The notes below the pieces were generated by a model that did not search any database, was not told where the DNA came from, and was given only the letters and a program-made list of their open reading frames with translations. From assembly GCF_000739595.1 (NCBI RefSeq), contig NZ_BBJP01000030.1, forward strand, positions 1-64,000: 64,000 nt of DNA. The letters are read 5' to 3'. This DNA comes from Halorubrum halophilum (GTDB lineage Archaea; Halobacteriota; Halobacteria; Halobacteriales; Haloferacaceae). Position numbers and translations under genes: made by a program. Below are positions 59,841 through 64,000 of this stretch, piece after piece. Within the stretch, counting starts at the first letter, position 1, and the number at the start of each line of letters is the position of its first letter.

Positions 59841-60679
59841 CCTACGACGACTACCGCGACGGGAAGCCGGTCGTCATCACCGCGGCGCTGACGGGCGGCG
59901 TCCACGGGAAAGAGGCGCACCCGGACCTCCCGGAGACCCCCGAGGAGATCGCGGCGGCCGCGGCCGCCTGCGAGGACGCGGGCGCGAGCGTCCTCCACCT
60001 GCACGCACGCCGCGACGACGGCGAGCGCGCCTTCTCGACCGAGCGCTTTCAGGAAGTCGCCGACGCGGTCCGCGACGCCACCGACGACGCCGTCCTCCAG
60101 CACTCCACCGGCGGGACGGGCGCGCCGGACGCCCTCCGACACGAGCCACTCCGGACTGACCCGGCTCCCGAGATGGCGTCGCTCGACATGGGACCGCTCA
60201 ACCGCTACGAGCGGCTCACCTCGGAGAACACCCGCGGACTGGTGGCGTCGCTGCACGCGGAGATGCGGGAGCGCGGGATCAAGCCCGAACTGGAGGTGTT
60301 CAACGACGGCCACCTCAACGAGTCGCTGGCGATCCTCGACGATCTGGCGGACCCGCCGTACCTCAACTTCCTGTTCGGCGGCGGGACCACGTCGCCGCCG
60401 CATCCACGAAACCTGATGAACCGGGTCGAGATACTGCCCGAGGGCGTCGAGTTCAACGTGATCGGGTTCGGGCCGCACCAGCTCCCGCTGACGACGCAGT
60501 CGATCCTCCTCGGGGGCCACGTCCGCGTCGGACTTGAGGACAACCGGTACTACGAGAAAGGCGAACTGGCGACGAACGAACAGCTGGTGGCGCGAGCGGC
60601 GCGGATCGCCGAGGAGCTGGGTCGACCCGTATCGACGCCGGCGGAAAACCGGGAGATGCTGGGGTTGCGTGGCCGATGA
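59837..60679 (+). CDS. BKACE family beta-keto acid cleavage enzyme
   Basis: A 280-residue zinc enzyme of the DUF849/BKACE family, which includes 3-keto-5-aminohexanoate cleavage enzyme. It starts KPVVITAALTGGVHGKEAHP, has the zinc ligand pair in SVLHLHARRDDGERAF and the end motif IRVGLEDN-like HVRVGLEDNRYYEKGELATN. Family members cleave beta-keto acids with acetyl-CoA; the exact substrate cannot be deduced. It is coupled to the preceding small Cys protein by a 4-base overlap. Confidence 0.92.
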   Translation: MTYDDYRDGKPVVITAALTGGVHGKEAHPDLPETPEEIAAAAAACEDAGASVLHLHARRDDGERAFSTERFQEVADAVRDATDDAVLQHSTGGTGAPDALRHEPLRTDPAPEMASLDMGPLNRYERLTSENTRGLVASLHAEMRERGIKPELEVFNDGHLNESLAILDDLADPPYLNFLFGGGTTSPPHPRNLMNRVEILPEGVEFNVIGFGPHQLPLTTQSILLGGHVRVGLEDNRYYEKGELATNEQLVARAARIAEELGRPVSTPAENREMLGLRGR

Positions 60680-60705
60680 CTCTGCGGCGACCATTTCCAA
60701 CGGCC

Positions 60706-60734
60706 CAGTCGCCGGCGGCTTCGCCGCCGCACTG
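60706..60734. terminator. Hairpin between convergent genes
   Basis: CAGT pairs with ACTG and GGCGGC pairs with GCCGCC around a TTC loop. The hairpin lies between two convergent genes, and its core also appears inside copy 3 of the structured element. It may end transcription from one side or be a fragment of that repeat. Confidence 0.45.
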
Positions 60735-60762
60735 AGCGTTTATAAGTGACTTTCCCCGCTGT

Positions 60763-61701
60763 CTATCGCTCGAACAGCGTCGGCTCGGGAACGTCCGCGG
60801 CCGCCGCCTTCCGCCACGACCGGCTCGGTTTCCACCCGAACAGCCGCTTCGCCTTCTCGATCGCGTAGGCGCCTCGGTCGTCGCCCTCGGCGAGCGCGCT
60901 CCCGTCGACCGCGCAGTCGTCCGGAATTTCGCCGTACGACTCGCGCAGCAGGTCGAGCAGGGGGCGACCGAGCGCGTTGTCGGCCGCGACGCAGTTGACG
61001 GCCTCGTGGGTTCCGGACGGGACGGCCGGGTCCGACCCCGCCGTGCCCGCGAGCGCGGCGGCGACGAGGTCGGCGCCGTCGCGGGCGTCGACGTACGACC
61101 AGAAGTTGCCGGCGCCCGCGTCGAGGTCGTCGACGTAGCCGTCGCTCCGACAGGCGTACTCGCCGGGGAACTGGATCCACGAGGGTCGGATCGAGACCGC
61201 CGGAACGTCATCGCGGCGAGCGACCGCTCCCGCGGCCGCCTCCGCGGTCACCTTCGAGAGCCCGTAGGGGTCCTCGGGCCGGAGGGGGTGCTCCTCGGTG
61301 ATCGGGAGTTCGTCGGGGAACGGCGTCGGGTCGGCGAAGAAGAAGCCGTACGCGCCGTCGCTCGAGGCCTGCACGATCCGGGCGTCCGCGCGGCCGGCGG
61401 CGTCGAGGACGTTCTTCGCGGCGCCGACGTTCGTCTCGAACACCCGGCCGTCGGGGTGGGTGCCGGCGACGGGGATCGCGGCCCAGTGGACGACGGCGTC
61501 GGGGTCGACGGCGTGGACGGTGTCGAGCGCCTCGCCGCGGTCGGCGAGGTCGGCGGCGCGGAACGAGACGTGCGGGGCCGGGTCGGCGTCCGGACCGGGG
61601 CGCTCGTAGTCGACAACGACGACCTCGTAGTCGCCCGCGAGCCGGTCGACGACCCAGCGCCCGGAGGCGCCGCGGCCGCCGGTGACGAGAACCGTTTCCA
61701 T
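60763..61701 (-). CDS. NAD-dependent epimerase/dehydratase
   Basis: A 312-residue extended short-chain dehydrogenase. The NAD-binding motif is VTGGRGASGRWVVDRL near residues 5-20. The catalytic Tyr-Lys pair is in DPYGLSKVTAE near 143-153. SIRPSWIQFPGEY follows. It acts on a sugar nucleotide or similar metabolite, not identifiable from sequence. It stands alone, convergent with the BKACE gene. Confidence 0.9.
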   Translation of the reverse strand: METVLVTGGRGASGRWVVDRLAGDYEVVVVDYERPGPDADPAPHVSFRAADLADRGEALDTVHAVDPDAVVHWAAIPVAGTHPDGRVFETNVGAAKNVLDAAGRADARIVQASSDGAYGFFFADPTPFPDELPITEEHPLRPEDPYGLSKVTAEAAAGAVARRDDVPAVSIRPSWIQFPGEYACRSDGYVDDLDAGAGNFWSYVDARDGADLVAAALAGTAGSDPAVPSGTHEAVNCVAADNALGRPLLDLLRESYGEIPDDCAVDGSALAEGDDRGAYAIEKAKRLFGWKPSRSWRKAAAADVPEPTLFER

Positions 61702-61796
61702 GCGTGCGGGTGGCTAGGGCGGGGGAAAAGCGCTCCGTCGTCGGCCGATCCCCCGCTCCCGGCAGCCTTTAATCGGGCGAGCGGTAAAATACGGGT

Positions 61797-62666
61797 ATGG
61801 AATGGAAGACCGACTGGGGACTCCGTGGACGGATGGCGTTCACGATGTTCCTCCTCTTCGCCCTCTACGTCGTGTTCGTCGGCGCGCTGACCGTGTATTT
61901 CGGTGACTTCCTGTTCCCGCTGATCATGCTCGGCGGGTTCTCGATCGCCCAGTACTTCTTCAGCGACAAACTGGCGCTCCGGAGCATGGGCGCCCGCGAG
62001 GTGAGCGCCGACGAGTACCCGGACCTCCACCGCCGGGTCGAGCGGCTGAGCCAGCAGGCCGACCTCCCGAAGCCGACGATCGCGGTCGCCGACACGCAGG
62101 TACCGAACGCGTTCGCGACCGGCCGGAACAAGAAGAACGCGACCGTCGCCGTGACGACCGGACTGCTCCGGGCGCTCGACGACGACGAGCTCGACGGCGT
62201 GCTCGCACACGAGCTCGCCCACGTGAAGAACCGCGACGTGATGGTGATGACCATCGCGTCGTTCCTCTCGACCATCGCCTTCTTCATCGTGCGGTGGGGG
62301 TGGCTGTTCAGCGGCGACAACCGCCAGGGCGCGCCCGTCATCGTCGCGATCCTCGTCTCCATCGTCGTGTGGGTGATTTCGTTCCTGCTCATCCGCGCGC
62401 TCTCGCGGTACCGCGAGTACTCCGCCGACCGCGGCGCGGCGCTGATCACGGGGAAACCCGGCGCGCTCGCGTCCGCGCTGATGACGATCGACGGCCGGAT
62501 GGACCGCGTGCCGAAGGAGGACCTGCGCGAGGAGGCGGAGATGAACGCGTTCTTCATCATCCCGATCAAGGCGGGATTCGTCGGCAAGATCGCCTCGACG
62601 CACCCCTCGACGGAGAACCGGATCGAGCGGCTCCGCGACCTAGAGCGCGAAATGGAAACGGCCTGA
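61797..62666 (+). CDS. htpX: HtpX-like membrane zinc metalloprotease
   Basis: A 289-residue M48 protease of the HtpX type that degrades damaged membrane proteins. The zinc site HELAH is near residues 138-142, with the third ligand Glu in SRYREYSADRGAALI. Four membrane helices flank the active site, the first two at residues 13-58. It starts MEWKTDWGLRGRMAFTMFLL. A TATA-like stretch about 26 bases before the ATG predicts leaderless mRNA. Confidence 0.95.
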   Translation: MEWKTDWGLRGRMAFTMFLLFALYVVFVGALTVYFGDFLFPLIMLGGFSIAQYFFSDKLALRSMGAREVSADEYPDLHRRVERLSQQADLPKPTIAVADTQVPNAFATGRNKKNATVAVTTGLLRALDDDELDGVLAHELAHVKNRDVMVMTIASFLSTIAFFIVRWGWLFSGDNRQGAPVIVAILVSIVVWVISFLLIRALSRYREYSADRGAALITGKPGALASALMTIDGRMDRVPKEDLREEAEMNAFFIIPIKAGFVGKIASTHPSTENRIERLRDLEREMETA

Positions 62667-62800
62667 CCGACCGAACTCCGGGAGAGGCACTACCCGTCGT
62701 CGCGTCACCGCGTTTTGCGGAGACCGGCCGGGGCGACGGGGTGAGAGGGCAGGTAGCCCGGCAGAGCGGCGGGGGCGGGAGAGGGGGGAGACCGGCGGCG

Positions 62801-63961
62801 CTACTGGTACGCCGGGATCCCGGTGAGGTCCTCGCCGAGGATCAGCGTGTGGATGTCGTGGGTGCCCTCGTAGGTGTACACCGTCTCCATGTTCGTCATG
62901 TGACGCATCGGCGAGTAGTCGGCCGTGATCCCGTTGCCGCCGAGCATCTCGCGGGCGATCCGCGACTGGTCGCGGGCGGTGCGGACGTTGTTGCGCTTGG
63001 CCATCGAGACGTGTTGCGGCCGCATCTCGCCGGCCTCTTTGAGCTCCGCGAGCCGGTGCGCGAGGAGCTGCGCCAGCGTGATCTGCGTCGCCATCTCCGC
63101 GAGCTTCTGCTGTTGCATCTGGAAGCCGCCGATCGGCTTCCCGAACTGCTCGCGGTCGGTGGCGTACTCGCAGGCGACCTCGAAGCAGTCCGCCGCCGCG
63201 CCGACCGCGCCCCACGCGATGCCGTAGCGGGCCTGCGTCAGGCACGACAGCGGGCCCTTCATCCCCTCGACCCCGGGCAGCCGGTTCTCCTTCGGAACGC
63301 GGACGTTCTGGAGGCTGATCTCGCCCGTGATCGACGCGCGCAGGCTGAGCTTCTCGTCGATCTTGTTTGTGGTGACGCCGTCGCGGTCGGTCTCGACGAG
63401 GAACCCGCGGACAGGGGTGTCTGCCGCGCCGTGGTCCTTGGCCCAGACGACGGCGACGTCCGCGATCGGAGAGTTCGTGATCCACGACTTCGAGCCGTTG
63501 AGGACGTACTCGTCGCCGTCCGGCTCGGCCATCGTCTCCATCGCGGAGGGGTTCGAGCCGTGCTCCGGCTCGGTGAGCCCGAAGCAGCCGACGGCCTCGC
63601 CGGTGCCGAGCTTCGGGAGCCACTCCTCCTTCTGCGCGTCGCTGCCGAACGCGTAGATCGGGTACATCACCAGCGCGCCCTGGACACTCGCCATCGACCG
63701 AAGCCCGGAGTCACACGCCTCCAGCTCGCGCATCAGCAGACCGTAGGCGGTCTCGCTGACGCCCGGCAGGCCGTACCCCTCCAAGTTCGGGGCGTAAAAT
63801 CCCATCTCGCCCATCTTCGGGATGAGATCGGTCGGGAACGTGCCCTCGATCCAGTGGTGACCGATGTCGTCGATCTCCCCGTCGATGAACGACCGAGCGG
63901 AGTCGACGAGCAGCCGCTCCTCCTCGGACAGGGTCGACTCCATGTCGAAGTAATCGAGCAT
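62801..63961 (-). CDS. Acyl-CoA dehydrogenase
   Basis: A 386-residue flavoprotein that introduces a double bond into an acyl-CoA. The sequences GCFGLTEPEHGSNPSAMETM and SKSWITNSPIADV are the usual FAD and substrate contacts. RLPGVEGMKGPLSCLTQARY and REMLGGNGITADY near the C-terminus resemble glutaryl-CoA dehydrogenase type members, the latter with Gly in place of the catalytic Glu position seen in some subfamilies. The start is at 63961, with TATTTATCC on the minus strand (about 63983-63991) 25 bases upstream, so it is complete at the window edge. Confidence 0.93.
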   Translation of the reverse strand: MLDYFDMESTLSEEERLLVDSARSFIDGEIDDIGHHWIEGTFPTDLIPKMGEMGFYAPNLEGYGLPGVSETAYGLLMRELEACDSGLRSMASVQGALVMYPIYAFGSDAQKEEWLPKLGTGEAVGCFGLTEPEHGSNPSAMETMAEPDGDEYVLNGSKSWITNSPIADVAVVWAKDHGAADTPVRGFLVETDRDGVTTNKIDEKLSLRASITGEISLQNVRVPKENRLPGVEGMKGPLSCLTQARYGIAWGAVGAAADCFEVACEYATDREQFGKPIGGFQMQQQKLAEMATQITLAQLLAHRLAELKEAGEMRPQHVSMAKRNNVRTARDQSRIAREMLGGNGITADYSPMRHMTNMETVYTYEGTHDIHTLILGEDLTGIPAYQ

Positions 63962-64000
63962 ACGACCAGAAGGGATCCTAAGGATAAATAACTACACTCA

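Overview
The window is a typical halophilic archaeal (haloarchaeal) chromosome segment. It is GC-rich, the predicted proteins are strongly acidic, many promoters carry a TATA-like box about 26 bases before a leaderless start codon, and the gene content includes archaellum, archaeal chemotaxis, archaeal primase/RFC, P0/P1 ribosomal stalk and Hef genes. Gene order and repeat content suggest a Halorubrum-like member of the Halorubraceae; the genus is an inference.

Layout. 1-3.5 kb: pirin, HAD hydrolase, archaetidylserine decarboxylase and an RFC-type clamp-loader subunit. 3.7-8.4 kb: a complete carbohydrate ABC importer operon (Tat lipoprotein, two permeases, ATPase). 8.4-10.2 kb: small membrane proteins (DUF4013-like, SHOCT, DUF192). 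10.2-10.8 kb: tRNA-Val with a duplicated 3' end and the first copy of a dispersed structured repeat. 10.8-15.2 kb: DUF1508-type protein, primase large subunit, SWIM zinc protein, remains of a histidine kinase, zinc protein. 15.2-17.3 kb: ribosomal operon L1-L10-L12 without L11. 17.5-21.9 kb: the three-gene acyl/propionyl-CoA carboxylase (pccB, pccX, pccA). 21.9-39.7 kb: a long minus-strand motility locus reading archaellins A1-A2, an unrecognised protein, two large surface proteins, cheY-cheC-cheD, then arlCED-F-G-H-I-J. It is interrupted only by a plus-strand zinc-ribbon gene and the second repeat copy. 40-42.5 kb: small regulators (winged helix, KaiC-like ATPase, HalX response regulator). 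42.6-48.4 kb: molybdopterin oxidoreductase, DHH phosphoesterase, metY-metX. 48.4-49.0 kb: third repeat copy. 49-64 kb: acyl-CoA synthetase, Hef, a VapBC pair, a second molybdopterin oxidoreductase, phosphodiesterase-like MBL enzyme, deacylase, Tfx regulator, TRAM protein, BKACE enzyme, sugar-nucleotide-type epimerase, HtpX and acyl-CoA dehydrogenase.

How genes work together. The arl genes build and drive the archaellum; cheY/cheC/cheD tune its rotation. PccA (biotin carboxylase/carrier), PccB (carboxyltransferase) and the small PccX together make an acyl-CoA carboxylase. MetX activates homoserine with acetate and MetY adds sulfur. The four ABC genes make one importer.

The strongest unexplained signal is a dispersed 270-410 base element present three times (10489-10760 minus, 37109-37469 plus, 48480-48892 plus). 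Its linkers are conserved, its hairpins covary between copies, and TATA-like boxes lie just upstream. I interpret it as a structured non-coding RNA family, possibly mobile; it also keeps a similar open frame across indels.
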